A DNA stretch of 54,981 bases. Source: Bacteroides fragilis. GTDB taxonomy: Bacteria > Bacillota > Clostridia > Lachnospirales > Lachnospiraceae. Shown in pieces: positions 7,297-15,869 of the stretch. The notes beneath the pieces were generated by a model. That model ran no database searches and was not told the origin of the DNA. It saw only the letters and a program-made list of their open reading frames with translations. Every line of letters begins with the position of its first letter. The first letter of the stretch is position 1. Where the stretch lies: positions 1-54,981 of the forward strand of contig JAMPFK010000019.1 of NCBI GenBank assembly GCA_023664485.1, given 5' to 3'. Both the position numbers and the translations under genes were made by a program.

Positions 7297-8130
7297 ATGG
7301 TTATCAAGATGAGCGATAAGAAAACAACTTTTACGAGCACCTCTCAATATGTGGCGTCCAGGGAACTGCTTGCAAGCGTGAATGTGGCAGTCGCTTTGCA
7401 GAAGCCGCTGTTAATTAAAGGAGAACCGGGGACAGGAAAGACGATGCTCGCGCAGGCGGTGGCGGATTCCCTTGGTAAGAAGCTGGTGATCTGGAATATT
7501 AAATCGACGACGAAGGCGCAGGAAGGCCTGTATGTCTATGATACGATACAGCGGCTTTATGACGGTCAGTTTGGGGAAGAGGGCGTAGACGATATCGCCA
7601 GATATATTAAGCTGGGCAAGCTCGGAGAGGCTTTCGATTCCGAAGAGCAGGTCGTTTTGTTGATCGATGAAATCGACAAGGCGGATCTGGAATTTCCTAA
7701 TGATTTGTTGTGGGAGCTGGATCAGATGGAATTTTATATCCATGAGACGAAGAGGACGGTGAAGGCGAAGCACAGACCAATCGTTATTATCACTTCCAAT
7801 GCGGAAAAAGAGCTTCCGGACGCTTTCTTACGGAGATGTATTTTTCATTATATCGATTTCCCGAATGCGTCGTTGATGGAGGAAATCGTGAAGACGCATT
7901 ATCCGGATGTGGAGGAAAAACTGATGAAGGATGCGATGGAAGTATTTTACTGGATACGTTCCATTAAGGATATCCGCAAGAAACCGAGCACCTCGGAGCT
8001 CATCGACTGGATCAACGCCTTACAGATAGGCGGCATTCCGACGGACAGGCTGCGGGAAGAGCTTCCGTTCATCGGCGTAGTCGTAAAAAAGGACGAGGAT
8101 CTGGAGACGTTAAAGCACAGGACAGACTAA
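7297..8130 (+). CDS. MoxR-family AAA+ ATPase
   Basis: A 277-residue AAA+ ATPase of the MoxR type. Walker A is GEPGTGKTML (about residues 42-51), Walker B is VVLLIDEIDKADLEF, and sensor 1 is IVIITSNAEKELPDAFLRRC with the arginine finger. MoxR ATPases work with VWA-domain proteins, often as chaperones that insert cofactors or activate metalloenzymes. The VWA gene follows 113 bp downstream on the same strand, as expected for the CoxD/CoxE-like pairing. A large inverted repeat lies between the two. ATG 7297 has AAGGA about 6 nt upstream; ATG 7309 is the alternative. The client protein cannot be inferred from neighbours. Confidence 0.9.
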   Translation: MVIKMSDKKTTFTSTSQYVASRELLASVNVAVALQKPLLIKGEPGTGKTMLAQAVADSLGKKLVIWNIKSTTKAQEGLYVYDTIQRLYDGQFGEEGVDDIARYIKLGKLGEAFDSEEQVVLLIDEIDKADLEFPNDLLWELDQMEFYIHETKRTVKAKHRPIVIITSNAEKELPDAFLRRCIFHYIDFPNASLMEEIVKTHYPDVEEKLMKDAMEVFYWIRSIKDIRKKPSTSELIDWINALQIGGIPTDRLREELPFIGVVVKKDEDLETLKHRTD

Positions 8131-8133
8131 AAA

Positions 8134-8222
8134 GGGAATGAAGATTTTCTAAGGCGCCAGAGAACGCCGCCAGAGAAAATCTAAGTCATTCCCTGCAGAA
8201 TGTCTCTTGGGAGCCATTCTGC
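8134..8222. repeat. Compound inverted repeat between the moxR and VWA genes
   Basis: GGGAATGA (8134-8141) pairs with TCATTCCC (8186-8193) and encloses ATTTTCT (8144-8150)/AGAAAAT (8174-8180). Immediately after, GCAGAATG (8195-8202) pairs with CATTCTGC (8215-8222). No T run follows, so an RNA-processing or stabilising role, or a REP-like mobile palindrome, is more likely than a terminator. Confidence 0.6.
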
Positions 8223-8243
8223 TTAACGGGAGGGCGGCATAGA

Positions 8244-9443
8244 ATGTTCAGTAAATTTTTTTACACGCTGAAAGCAAAAGGGCTTCATGTTACTTTGACG
8301 GAATGGCTGACCCTGCAGGATGCTTTGTCGCAGGGGCTCTGCAACAGCAGTCTGACAGATTTTTATTATGTGGCGAGGATGATACTCGTAAAGTCGGAAA
8401 CGGAATTCGATAAATTCGATATGGCTTTTGATGAAGTGTTCAGGGGTATCCAGTCGGAGAATGAAATCAGCAAAAATATGTTAAGATGGCTGGATAAGTC
8501 GGATATGATCGATGAGCAGCATGAAGAGATGCGCCATGTTATGAACGAGGAGCAGGTGCAGATCGATAAAGAGGATGTGGAACAGAAATTCAAAGACCGT
8601 CTGCGCGATCAGGATTCCGAGCACAACGGCGGCAGTTTCTGGATCGGCACGATGGGAAAGACTTCCTTCGGCAATACGGGCGGCAATATGGGCGGCATCC
8701 GGGTAGGCGGCTCCACCGGCTACCAGTCGGCTTTTCAGGTCATCGGCGCGCGGAAATACAGGGATTTCCGCGATGACAGGATTCTCGATAACAGGCAGTT
8801 CCAGGTGGCGTTACGAAAACTGCGGCAGTTCTCGACGAAGCTGGATATCCCGAAAACGGAGCTGGATATCGACGGCACGATCGATAAGACCTGCAATAAC
8901 GGCGGCTGCCTGCAGATCGTGATGGAGCGGCCGAGGAAGAATGCGGTCAAACTCCTGCTTCTGATGGATTCCGGCGGTACGATGATTCCCTACAGCAATC
9001 TGTTGAATGAGCTTTTTCAGTCGGTGCATAAGTCGAACCACTATAAAGATGTCAAGACCTATTATTTTCATAATTGTATTTATTCCAAGCTCTATAAGAC
9101 GCCGGAGTGCGAGAACGGAGACTGGATCGATACGGAGTGGATGTTCCGCAATCTGGACAGCGATTATAAAGTTATTATCGTCGGAGACGCGGCGATGGCG
9201 CCGGAAGAACTGTATTCCACGACCGGCAATTACAGAGGGCCGAACGGCGGTCTTTCCGGGATGGAGTGGCTGCAGTTAATGAAGCGCCACTATAAACGCA
9301 TCGTCTGGCTGAACCCGAAAATGGCGCCCGGCCATGCGCCGTGGCGGGAGGCGGAGACCGCGATTAAGGGAATGTTTCCGATGTATAAGCTGACGGTGAA
9401 CGGGCTGAATCAGGCGATGGTGAAGCTGATGACGAATAAATAA
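8244..9443 (+). CDS. VWA-domain protein, CoxE-like partner of MoxR
   Basis: A 399-residue cytoplasmic protein with an N-terminal helical region, a Gly-rich middle (FGNTGGNMGGIRVGGSTG, about residues 143-160) and a C-terminal von Willebrand A domain. The VWA start is VKLLLLMDSGGTMIPY, then VKTYYFHNCIY and YKVIIVGDAAMAPEEL. The MIDAS motif is normally DxSxS but here reads DSGGT, so one serine of the metal site is replaced by glycine. The GGGAGGG ribosome site lies about 9 nt before ATG 8244. Pairing with the MoxR ATPase upstream suggests a two-part activation machine. No TM segment or signal peptide is evident. The domain call is firm; the client is unknown. Confidence 0.85.
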   Translation: MFSKFFYTLKAKGLHVTLTEWLTLQDALSQGLCNSSLTDFYYVARMILVKSETEFDKFDMAFDEVFRGIQSENEISKNMLRWLDKSDMIDEQHEEMRHVMNEEQVQIDKEDVEQKFKDRLRDQDSEHNGGSFWIGTMGKTSFGNTGGNMGGIRVGGSTGYQSAFQVIGARKYRDFRDDRILDNRQFQVALRKLRQFSTKLDIPKTELDIDGTIDKTCNNGGCLQIVMERPRKNAVKLLLLMDSGGTMIPYSNLLNELFQSVHKSNHYKDVKTYYFHNCIYSKLYKTPECENGDWIDTEWMFRNLDSDYKVIIVGDAAMAPEELYSTTGNYRGPNGGLSGMEWLQLMKRHYKRIVWLNPKMAPGHAPWREAETAIKGMFPMYKLTVNGLNQAMVKLMTNK

Positions 9444-9485
9444 GCAGCCGCTGAACCGCTATATGGCCAAATAAGAAATTTCATC

Positions 9486-9514
9486 TTGACAAAGCCGTAT
9501 TTTTCGGCTACGAT
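9486..9514 (+). promoter_or_regulatory. Promoter of the tyrS T-box leader
   Basis: TTGACA (9486-9491) and TACGAT (9509-9514) have a 17-bp spacer. The spacer itself carries a small inverted repeat, AGCCG (9493-9497) and CGGCT (9505-9509). Confidence 0.75.
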
Positions 9515-9539
9515 ACAAAATAGTTAAATATAACAGGCG

Positions 9540-9893
9540 TTGATAAGAACAAGTAGCGGATGACGGAACGAACAGAAAGCAGCCGGAGGATGAGAGGCGC
9601 GCGGGAAGTCTTTTGCGAATACATCTTGGAGCTTCACGACGGAAACCGGGTCAGAAATCAGGGATTTATGACGGTGGATTTGGCTTGGCCGCCAAATTTG
9701 CAGGCTGGATAAGCAGAGGCAGTAGGCCGTGACGGAGGAATGCACGTTATAGCAGGAGAGTATCATTGCATGATAAAAGCGCGCGATAATATCAGGCGGC
9801 CGTACTCAGTGAGATAAGCAGCGCGAGCTGTTTATGAAGTTAGGTGGTAACACGGGCTTATGGCCTCGTCCTTTCGTTGGACGGGGCCTTTTT
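9540..9893 (+). promoter_or_regulatory. T-box riboswitch, tyrosine-specific
   Basis: A roughly 350-nt leader before tyrS. Stem I has an AAGTAGCGGA start (from about 9549) and a specifier loop in which TAC (9620-9622, in GAATACATC) reads as a tyrosine codon. The T-box core is AGGTGGTAACACGG (9842-9855), a variant of the usual GGTGGNACCGCG; its TGGT (9845-9848) can pair with the ACCA end of tRNA-Tyr, matching discriminator A. The terminator is GGCCTCGTCC (9862-9871)/GGACGGGGCC (9879-9888) with one G-U, followed by five T. Uncharged tRNA-Tyr should stabilise the antiterminator and switch tyrS on. Confidence 0.93.
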
Positions 9894-9942
9894 ATATGCG
9901 CAGAGGCGCGTGCTGTCCGTTGTTTGAGAAAGGAGCAGGAAG

Positions 9943-11169
9943 ATGAAAATTTATGAAGAATTACAGGCGAGGGGGCTGCTCGCGCAGCTGACGGATGCCG
10001 GGGAGATCCGGGAACTGATCGACGAGGGGAAGGCGACTTTTTACATCGGCTTCGATCCGACCGCGGACAGCCTGCATGTCGGGCATTTCATGGCGCTGTG
10101 TCTGATGAAAAGACTGCAGGAAGCGGGAAATAAACCGATTGCCCTGATCGGCGGCGGCACGGGGATGATCGGCGATCCTTCGGGCAGAAGCGATCTTCGT
10201 ACGATGATGACCAAAGAAACGATAGCGCATAACTGCGAATGCTTTAAGAAGCAGATGAGCCGCTTTATCGACTTTTCCGAGGGAAAGGCGCTGATGGTCA
10301 ACAATGCGGACTGGCTGGCGGATTTGAATTATATCGAATTCATCCGCGACATCGGCGTACATTTCAGTGTGAACCGCATGCTGACGGCGGAATGCTATAA
10401 GCAGAGGATGGAAAAGGGACTGAGCTTTCTGGAATTTAACTATATGATCATGCAGAGTTACGATTTTCTGGAGCTGTATAAACGCTACGGCTGTAATATG
10501 CAGTTCGGCGGCGACGATCAATGGAGCAATATGCTCGGCGGTACGGAACTGATCCGCCGGAAGCTGGGCAAGGATGCATATGCGATGACTATCACGCTTC
10601 TGCTTAATTCGGAAGGAAAGAAGATGGGAAAGACACAGAAGGGGGCCGTATGGCTCGATCCGAACAAGACCTCCCCTTTTGAATTCTATCAATACTGGCG
10701 CAATGTGGCGGATGCGGATGTCCTGAAATGCCTGCGGATGCTGACTTTTTTGCCGCTTGAACAGATAGACGAGATGGATAAGTGGGAAGGCAGCCAGTTA
10801 AATCAGGCGAAGGAAATCCTCGCCTGTGAGCTGACAAATCTCGTACACGGGGAAGAAGAAGCGGAAAAGGCAAAAGAGGCGGCGAAAGCGCTTTTTGCGG
10901 GCGGCGGAAGCTCTGAAAATATTCCGGTATGCGTCTTGGATGACGCGCAGTTTGCGGACGGCAGGATCGATATTCTGGCGATTTTGACCGCATCCGGTCT
11001 GGCGGCATCCCGTTCCGAGGCGCGCCGGGCCGTAGAACAGGGCGGTGTTGCCGTAAAGGGCGAAAGGGTGACGGATGTGAAGAAAACATACGGCAGGGAT
11101 GAGATTGCCGCGGAAGAATTTATGGTAAGGAAGGGCAAGAAGAGCTTTAAGAAAATCGAGGTAAGATAG
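9943..11169 (+). CDS. tyrS: Tyrosyl-tRNA synthetase
   Basis: A 408-residue class I aminoacyl-tRNA synthetase charging tRNA-Tyr. The nucleotide fold shows FYIGFDPTADSLHVGHF, where HVGH is the HIGH motif, and GGGTGMIGDPSGR. The KMSKS loop is KKMGKTQKG. Tyrosine-pocket segments include YDFLELYKRYGCNMQFGGDDQW. A C-terminal S4 RNA-binding domain (about residues 340-405) contains SRSEARRAVEQGGVAVKGERV. It is preceded by its own tyrosine T-box and an AAAGGAGC ribosome site. The next gene follows after 12 bp and is probably read through with it. Confidence 0.97.
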   Translation: MKIYEELQARGLLAQLTDAGEIRELIDEGKATFYIGFDPTADSLHVGHFMALCLMKRLQEAGNKPIALIGGGTGMIGDPSGRSDLRTMMTKETIAHNCECFKKQMSRFIDFSEGKALMVNNADWLADLNYIEFIRDIGVHFSVNRMLTAECYKQRMEKGLSFLEFNYMIMQSYDFLELYKRYGCNMQFGGDDQWSNMLGGTELIRRKLGKDAYAMTITLLLNSEGKKMGKTQKGAVWLDPNKTSPFEFYQYWRNVADADVLKCLRMLTFLPLEQIDEMDKWEGSQLNQAKEILACELTNLVHGEEEAEKAKEAAKALFAGGGSSENIPVCVLDDAQFADGRIDILAILTASGLAASRSEARRAVEQGGVAVKGERVTDVKKTYGRDEIAAEEFMVRKGKKSFKKIEVR

Positions 11170-11181
11170 GAGAGAGGAACG

Positions 11182-12159
11182 ATGGGAAAAAAAGAGAGGA
11201 CCCTGATGTCGTACACCCCGGAAATCAAGGTCATGGATTGTACATTAAGGGACGGCGGGCTGGTAAATGATTTCTTTTTCACGGATGAATTCGTGAGGGA
11301 TTTATACGAAGCGAATATCAAATCCGGCGTGGATTATATGGAGTTTGGCTATAAGGCGTCCAAAGAACTGTTCGATGTCAAAAAGTTCGGGAAATGGAAA
11401 TTCTGCGACGATAAGGATATCCGCGCCATTGTCGGCGATAACAAGACGGATATGAAAATTTCTGTCATGGCGGATGTGGGCCGCTGCGATTTTAAGAAGG
11501 ATATTTTAAACAAAAAGGACAGCCCGGTAGATCTGGTCAGGGTCGCTACTTATATTAATACGATTCCTGCTGCGGTCGAAATGATCGAGGACTGTACGAA
11601 AAAGGGCTATGAAACGACGGTCAACATCATGGCGATTTCCAAATCGAACGAGCTGGATATCGATGCGGCCCTGGAACTGCTTTGTCAAAGCAGCGTCGGT
11701 TGCGTCTATCTGGTGGACAGCTACGGCTCCCTGTATCCGGAGCAGGTCAGCAGGCTTTCGGACAAATATCTGGAAATGGCGGATAAATATGATAAAAAGG
11801 TGGGAATCCATGCGCACAATAACCAGCAGCTCGCATTCGCCAATACGATCGAGGCGTTGAGAAGGGGCGTCAGTTATCTGGATGCGACGGTCAGCAGCCT
11901 GGGCCGGGGCTGTGGGAACTGTCCGGTCGAATTGCTTCTTGGTTTCCTGAAAAATCCGAAATACCGCATCAACCCGCTGTTAAAATTCATCGAAAAGCAT
12001 ATTGTGCCGATGAAAGAGTCCGGTGTTGTCTGGGGATATGACGTGCCGTATCTTCTGACCGGAATCCTGAACCAGCATCCGAAAACGGCGATCCAGTTCA
12101 CCAAAGAAGGCAGGAAGGATTATAACGATTTCTATCTGGAACTGCTCGACAACTTTTAA
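11182..12159 (+). CDS. DRE-TIM metallolyase-type aldolase domain protein
   Basis: A 325-residue protein of the HMGL-like DRE-TIM metallolyase superfamily. Family marks are MDCTLRDGGLVND (substrate and metal site Asp-Arg), VYLVDSYGSLYP, and metal ligands in VGIHAHNNQQLAFAN. It resembles 4-hydroxy-2-oxovalerate aldolase and the aldolase-catalytic-domain proteins of unknown substrate found in polysaccharide loci. It lacks the C-terminal communication domain of isopropylmalate or citramalate synthases, so it is probably not a LeuA. It follows tyrS by 12 bp and should share the T-box-controlled transcript, an odd pairing that might mean tyrosine-linked regulation or simple read-through. ATG 11206 is an alternative start. 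Confidence 0.75.
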   Translation: MGKKERTLMSYTPEIKVMDCTLRDGGLVNDFFFTDEFVRDLYEANIKSGVDYMEFGYKASKELFDVKKFGKWKFCDDKDIRAIVGDNKTDMKISVMADVGRCDFKKDILNKKDSPVDLVRVATYINTIPAAVEMIEDCTKKGYETTVNIMAISKSNELDIDAALELLCQSSVGCVYLVDSYGSLYPEQVSRLSDKYLEMADKYDKKVGIHAHNNQQLAFANTIEALRRGVSYLDATVSSLGRGCGNCPVELLLGFLKNPKYRINPLLKFIEKHIVPMKESGVVWGYDVPYLLTGILNQHPKTAIQFTKEGRKDYNDFYLELLDNF

Positions 12160-12185
12160 AAAAGCGCAGGCCCTGCCGCCTGCGC
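12157..12185 (-). terminator. Terminator of aroC
   Basis: On the minus strand the stem GCGCAGG/CCTGCGC (12164-12170 with 12179-12185) is followed by six T (12158-12163). It ends the aroC transcript inside the convergent gap. Confidence 0.75.
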
Positions 12186-12213
12186 AGTCTGACTTCCGCT
12201 GCTTTAAGCGATT

Positions 12214-13326
12214 CTACCGGGAGGGCTGCTCCCGGTATATTTTCTGCAGGTTTTCCATTTTAGCGCTCATATTGACGAGCAGTAAATCCAGCAGGGCGAT
12301 GGCGGCCATCGATTCCACGACGACAACGGCTCTTGGTACGATAACGGGGTCATGGCGGCCCCTGATGGCGATTTCAATATTCTCTCCCTGCCGGCTGACC
12401 GTCTGCTGACTGCTGAAAATGGACGGCGTCGGTTTTATATGAGCGCGGAGAAGGATTTCGGCGCCGTCGCTGATGCCACCGAGAATGCCGCCGGCGTGAT
12501 TCGTGCTCTTGATGGTCCTGCCGTCCTGCATCCGAAAGGCATCATTGTTTTCCGAGCCCTTGTGGAGCGCGGCCCGGATGCCGTCGCCGATTTCGACGGC
12601 CTTAACGGCGCCGATGGACATAACGGCTTTGGAAAGCCCGGCATCCAGCTTGTCAAAAACGGGTTCCCCGATACCGGCGGGGCAGCCTTCTATTCTGCAT
12701 TCTACGACGCCGCCTGCGGAATCATAAGCTTTCATGCAGTCCGCAAGATAGGCTTCCGCTCTGGCGGAGGCCTCCCGGTCGGGCATACAGGTAGGAGTAT
12801 CCAGAACCGCCTGCGCATCGAAACGTTCCTCATTTATCGTGACGGGGCCGATCGAACGGGTATAGGCGGTTAAGCGTATGCCGAGCGTATACAGTATTTT
12901 GGAAGCGACCGCGCCTGCGGCAACGCGTCCGATCGTCTCTCTTCCGGAAGAACGGCCGCCGCCGCGGTAATCCCGGAAACCGTATTTCTGATCGAAGGTA
13001 TAATCGGCATGGCCGGGGCGGTAGTAGCTCGCGATTTCGCCGTAGTCCGCGGAGCGCTGCGATGTATTCCGGACGATGAGGGAAATCGGAGTTCCGGTCG
13101 TCTTTCCTTCAAAGACGCCGGACAGGATTTCTACCTTGTCGTCCTCTTTCCGCGGGGTGGAAATTTTCGTCCGGCCCGGTCTGCGGCGGTCTAAAAAGAT
13201 CTGTATGTCGTTTTCTGAAAGCGGGAGCCCCGCAGGACAGCCATCGATAACGACGCCGAGTGCGCTGCCGTGGGATTCTCCCCAGGTCGTAATTTGAAAA
13301 AGTCTGCCATAAGATGAACCAGCCAT
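12214..13326 (-). CDS. aroC: Chorismate synthase
   Basis: A 370-residue flavin-dependent enzyme for the last shikimate step, 5-enolpyruvylshikimate-3-phosphate to chorismate. Signatures are GRLFQITTWGESHGSALG at the start, RRRPGRTKISTPRKEDD, the RPGHADYTFDQKYGFRDYRGGGR stretch (about residues 103-125), RSSGRETIGRVAAGAVA and the late FRMQDGRTIKSTNHAGGILGG stretch. All usual motifs are intact and length is normal. It is alone on the minus strand, diverging from the VanY-like gene and convergent with the tyrS operon; no other aro gene is adjacent. The ATG at 13326 has a GGAAAGGA-type ribosome site upstream. Confidence 0.97.
   Translation of the reverse strand: MAGSSYGRLFQITTWGESHGSALGVVIDGCPAGLPLSENDIQIFLDRRRPGRTKISTPRKEDDKVEILSGVFEGKTTGTPISLIVRNTSQRSADYGEIASYYRPGHADYTFDQKYGFRDYRGGGRSSGRETIGRVAAGAVASKILYTLGIRLTAYTRSIGPVTINEERFDAQAVLDTPTCMPDREASARAEAYLADCMKAYDSAGGVVECRIEGCPAGIGEPVFDKLDAGLSKAVMSIGAVKAVEIGDGIRAALHKGSENNDAFRMQDGRTIKSTNHAGGILGGISDGAEILLRAHIKPTPSIFSSQQTVSRQGENIEIAIRGRHDPVIVPRAVVVVESMAAIALLDLLLVNMSAKMENLQKIYREQPSR
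12215..12243 (+). terminator. Possible terminator of the tyrS operon inside the aroC end
   Basis: TACCGGGAG (12215-12223) and CTCCCGGTA (12229-12237) form a perfect 9-bp stem with a 5-nt loop, followed by TATTTT on the plus strand. It overlaps the last codons of aroC. Confidence 0.5.
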
Positions 13327-13438
13327 AATAAGATTTCCTTTCCTGAATTTCGTTTTTATCAGTGTATCATAAATTATCCGGGAAGGAAAGGACGGACGAT
13401 TCCTGTAAAATATTTTTTGTTTTCCAGAATAAAAATGA

Positions 13439-13466
13439 TGTACAAATAAAAATTATGTGTTATGAT
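13439..13466 (+). promoter_or_regulatory. Likely promoter of the VanY-like gene
   Basis: TGTACA (13439-13444) and TATGAT (13461-13466) are 16 bp apart, about 40 bp upstream of the ATG. The -35 match is imperfect. The rest of 13327-13508 shows no gene. Confidence 0.45.
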
Positions 13467-13508
13467 ACAGAATAGATAACTGATTTTACATAATAGAATG
13501 GGTGCGGA

Positions 13509-14642
13509 ATGAAAAAGACTTTTCAGGAAAAGATCATAGACAGATGCCGGAGCAGGGCAGGGAAAAATAAATGGTTAAAATACCCCTGCCTGCTTGAAAT
13601 AGCAGTATTATTGATTTTTTATCATTTGGGGAGGTATTTGTGGGCGTATTTATTGAAGCCCCTGTGGACGCGTTTACTGAGGCCGCTGTGGATGCGTTTG
13701 TGGAGGCATATTGCGTCGAACGGCAGGCGCTATGTCGGCATTGCATTTGCCTTTATGTTCTTTATGTCGAGCTGCAGCTTTTCTTTTGCGGTATTCACGA
13801 GACAGACGAGCTTTATCAGCACGCAGGAGCCTTATAATGCGATTATAGAGGATTCCGATGCAGAGCTTGCCGTCGAAAAGGAAGTGCCGCCGGATGAGGA
13901 TATGCTCCTGGAGACGGAGGAGACCGCGAAAGAATATAATGATATAGAAGATATCGAGAATGCGGATTTCTATACGCTGGATGACATTCTGGAGGAAACG
14001 GACTATACGGCGCCGGAAGAGACGGCGGGGACAGAGAAATCTATTTCGGAGATCGTATCCGAAGCGGTGTTCGACAGCGGTGACTGGCGGCTGCTGCTCG
14101 TCAATAAACAGCATCCGATACCGGAGGATTACAGTTTTAATCTCGGAATCATTAAGGGGAGCATGCAGTGCGACGAAAGAATCATCGCCGATCTTTTAGC
14201 CATGATGCAGGCCGCAAAGGGCGACGGCATCAATCTGGAGGTCTGTTCTCCTTACAGGACGGACGGTAAGCAGGAATGGCTTTTTGACAAGAAGATCAAG
14301 ACCTATATGAGCCAGGGATACTCTTATATGGACGCTTATAAAGCCGCGTCGCAGATCGTGACGATACCGGGTTCGAGCGAGCATCAGATCGGGCTCGCGC
14401 TGGATATCTATTCGGATACCCATAAGACGCTCGATGAAGCATTCGAAGATACGGAGGCGGGCAAATGGCTTGCCGCGCACAGCTATGAATACGGATTCGT
14501 GCTCCGGTATCCGGAGGGAAAAGAATATATTACGAGCATTGAATACGAACCGTGGCATTTCCGGTATGTGGGCCGGGAAGCGGCGGCAGTCATGCACAAA
14601 GAGGATCTGTGCCTGGAAGAATTTTGGGATAAGTATCTCTGA
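13509..14642 (+). CDS. D-alanyl-D-alanine carboxypeptidase, VanY family
   Basis: A 377-residue membrane-anchored peptidoglycan peptidase. It has a basic N-terminus, hydrophobic segments at about residues 29-50 and 74-96, an unusual repeated stretch between them (LLKPLWTRLLRPLWMRLW), an acidic linker of about 90 residues, and a C-terminal VanY zinc peptidase domain. The domain shows CSPYRTDGKQEWLF, the metal motif SSEHQIGLALDIY (SxHxxGxAxD) and EPWHFRYVG with the last His ligand. It would trim the terminal D-Ala of stem peptides outside the cell. Tgt follows 19 bp downstream, so transcription may be shared. Whether the first hydrophobic part is a signal anchor or two TM helices is not clear. 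Confidence 0.88.
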   Translation: MKKTFQEKIIDRCRSRAGKNKWLKYPCLLEIAVLLIFYHLGRYLWAYLLKPLWTRLLRPLWMRLWRHIASNGRRYVGIAFAFMFFMSSCSFSFAVFTRQTSFISTQEPYNAIIEDSDAELAVEKEVPPDEDMLLETEETAKEYNDIEDIENADFYTLDDILEETDYTAPEETAGTEKSISEIVSEAVFDSGDWRLLLVNKQHPIPEDYSFNLGIIKGSMQCDERIIADLLAMMQAAKGDGINLEVCSPYRTDGKQEWLFDKKIKTYMSQGYSYMDAYKAASQIVTIPGSSEHQIGLALDIYSDTHKTLDEAFEDTEAGKWLAAHSYEYGFVLRYPEGKEYITSIEYEPWHFRYVGREAAAVMHKEDLCLEEFWDKYL

Positions 14643-14661
14643 GTTTAGGAGCTTAGGTCAA

Positions 14662-15783
14662 ATGTATAAAGTATTGAAGCGGGAAGGCCGGGCAAAACGG
14701 GCGGAATTTACCACGGTGCACGGCGTCATACAGACGCCTGTCTTTATGAACGTGGGAACTGCGGCGGCGATCAAGGGCGCAGTTTCTGCGCAGGATCTGG
14801 AGCAGATCGGTACGCAGGTGGAATTGTCGAATACCTATCATCTGCATGTCAGGCCGGGCGATAAGATCATCAGACAGCTTGGCGGCTTACACAGGTTTAT
14901 GTCATGGGAGAAGCCGATTCTGACGGATTCAGGCGGTTTTCAGGTCTTTTCTCTGGCGAGCCTTCGCAAGATCAAAGAAGAAGGCGTCTATTTTCATTCT
15001 CATATCGATGGAAGAAAAATTTTTATGGGTCCGGAGGAGAGTATGCAGATACAATCCAATCTGGGTTCTACGATTGCAATGGCGTTCGATGAATGCCCGT
15101 CCAGCGTAGCGGAGAGGGGCTATGTGCAGGCTTCCGTGGAGCGTACGACGAGATGGCTCGAACGCTGTCAAAAAGAGATGAACAGGCTGAACGGGCTGGA
15201 AGATACGGTAAATCCGTATCAGATGCTGTTCGGCATCAATCAGGGGGCTATTTTCGACGATATCAGGATAGAACACGCGAAGCGGATTACAGAGCTTGAT
15301 CTGGACGGTTATGCGGTCGGCGGGCTCGCCGTCGGGGAGACGCATGAGCAGATGTATCATATTCTGGAGGAGACGGTGCCTTATCTGCCCGTGGAAAAGC
15401 CCGTCTATCTGATGGGCGTCGGCACACCGGCGAATATTTTAGAGGCGGTGGAGCGGGGCGTTGATTTTTTTGACTGCGTATATCCGACAAGAAACGGGAG
15501 GCATGGCCATCTTTATACGAATCACGGAAAAATCAACCTTTTCAATGCGAAATATGAACTGGACGAGCGGCCGATCGAGGAAGGCTGCGGTTGCCCGGTC
15601 TGTCGGCGGGGATATTCCAGAGCTTATATCAGACATCTTTTAAAGGCGAAGGAAATGCTCGGTATGCGGTTCTGTGTGCTCCATAATCTGTATTTCTACA
15701 ATACGATGATGACGGAGATTCGGGATGCGCTGGATGCCGGAGAATTTGCGGCTTATAAGAAAAAGAAACTGGAAGGTTTATAA
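14662..15783 (+). CDS. tgt: tRNA-guanine transglycosylase
   Basis: A 373-residue enzyme that exchanges G34 of GUN-anticodon tRNAs for preQ1 (bacterial queuosine pathway). Features include FMNVGTAAAIKGAV, the catalytic-region DSGGFQVFSLASLRKIKEEGV, GIDFFDCVYPTRNGRHGHLY-type segment (here GVDFFDCVYPTRNGRHGHLY), and the zinc site CGCPVC with a downstream HLLKAKEMLG. The ATG at 14662 is chosen because it matches the family N-terminus (MYKVLKREGRAKRAEF) and has AGGAG about 13 nt before it. The frame is open further upstream into the VanY gene but that part is not protein-like. yajC follows, the usual tgt-yajC order, although secDF is missing here. Confidence 0.96.
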   Translation: MYKVLKREGRAKRAEFTTVHGVIQTPVFMNVGTAAAIKGAVSAQDLEQIGTQVELSNTYHLHVRPGDKIIRQLGGLHRFMSWEKPILTDSGGFQVFSLASLRKIKEEGVYFHSHIDGRKIFMGPEESMQIQSNLGSTIAMAFDECPSSVAERGYVQASVERTTRWLERCQKEMNRLNGLEDTVNPYQMLFGINQGAIFDDIRIEHAKRITELDLDGYAVGGLAVGETHEQMYHILEETVPYLPVEKPVYLMGVGTPANILEAVERGVDFFDCVYPTRNGRHGHLYTNHGKINLFNAKYELDERPIEEGCGCPVCRRGYSRAYIRHLLKAKEMLGMRFCVLHNLYFYNTMMTEIRDALDAGEFAAYKKKKLEGL

Positions 15784-15869
15784 AAGACTTGTTTTCTTAT
15801 GCCGTTTTGTGTATAGTTATAAGAAGCGGAAAAAATTTTTGTTCAAATGAAAGGAGTAACAGGCTCATT

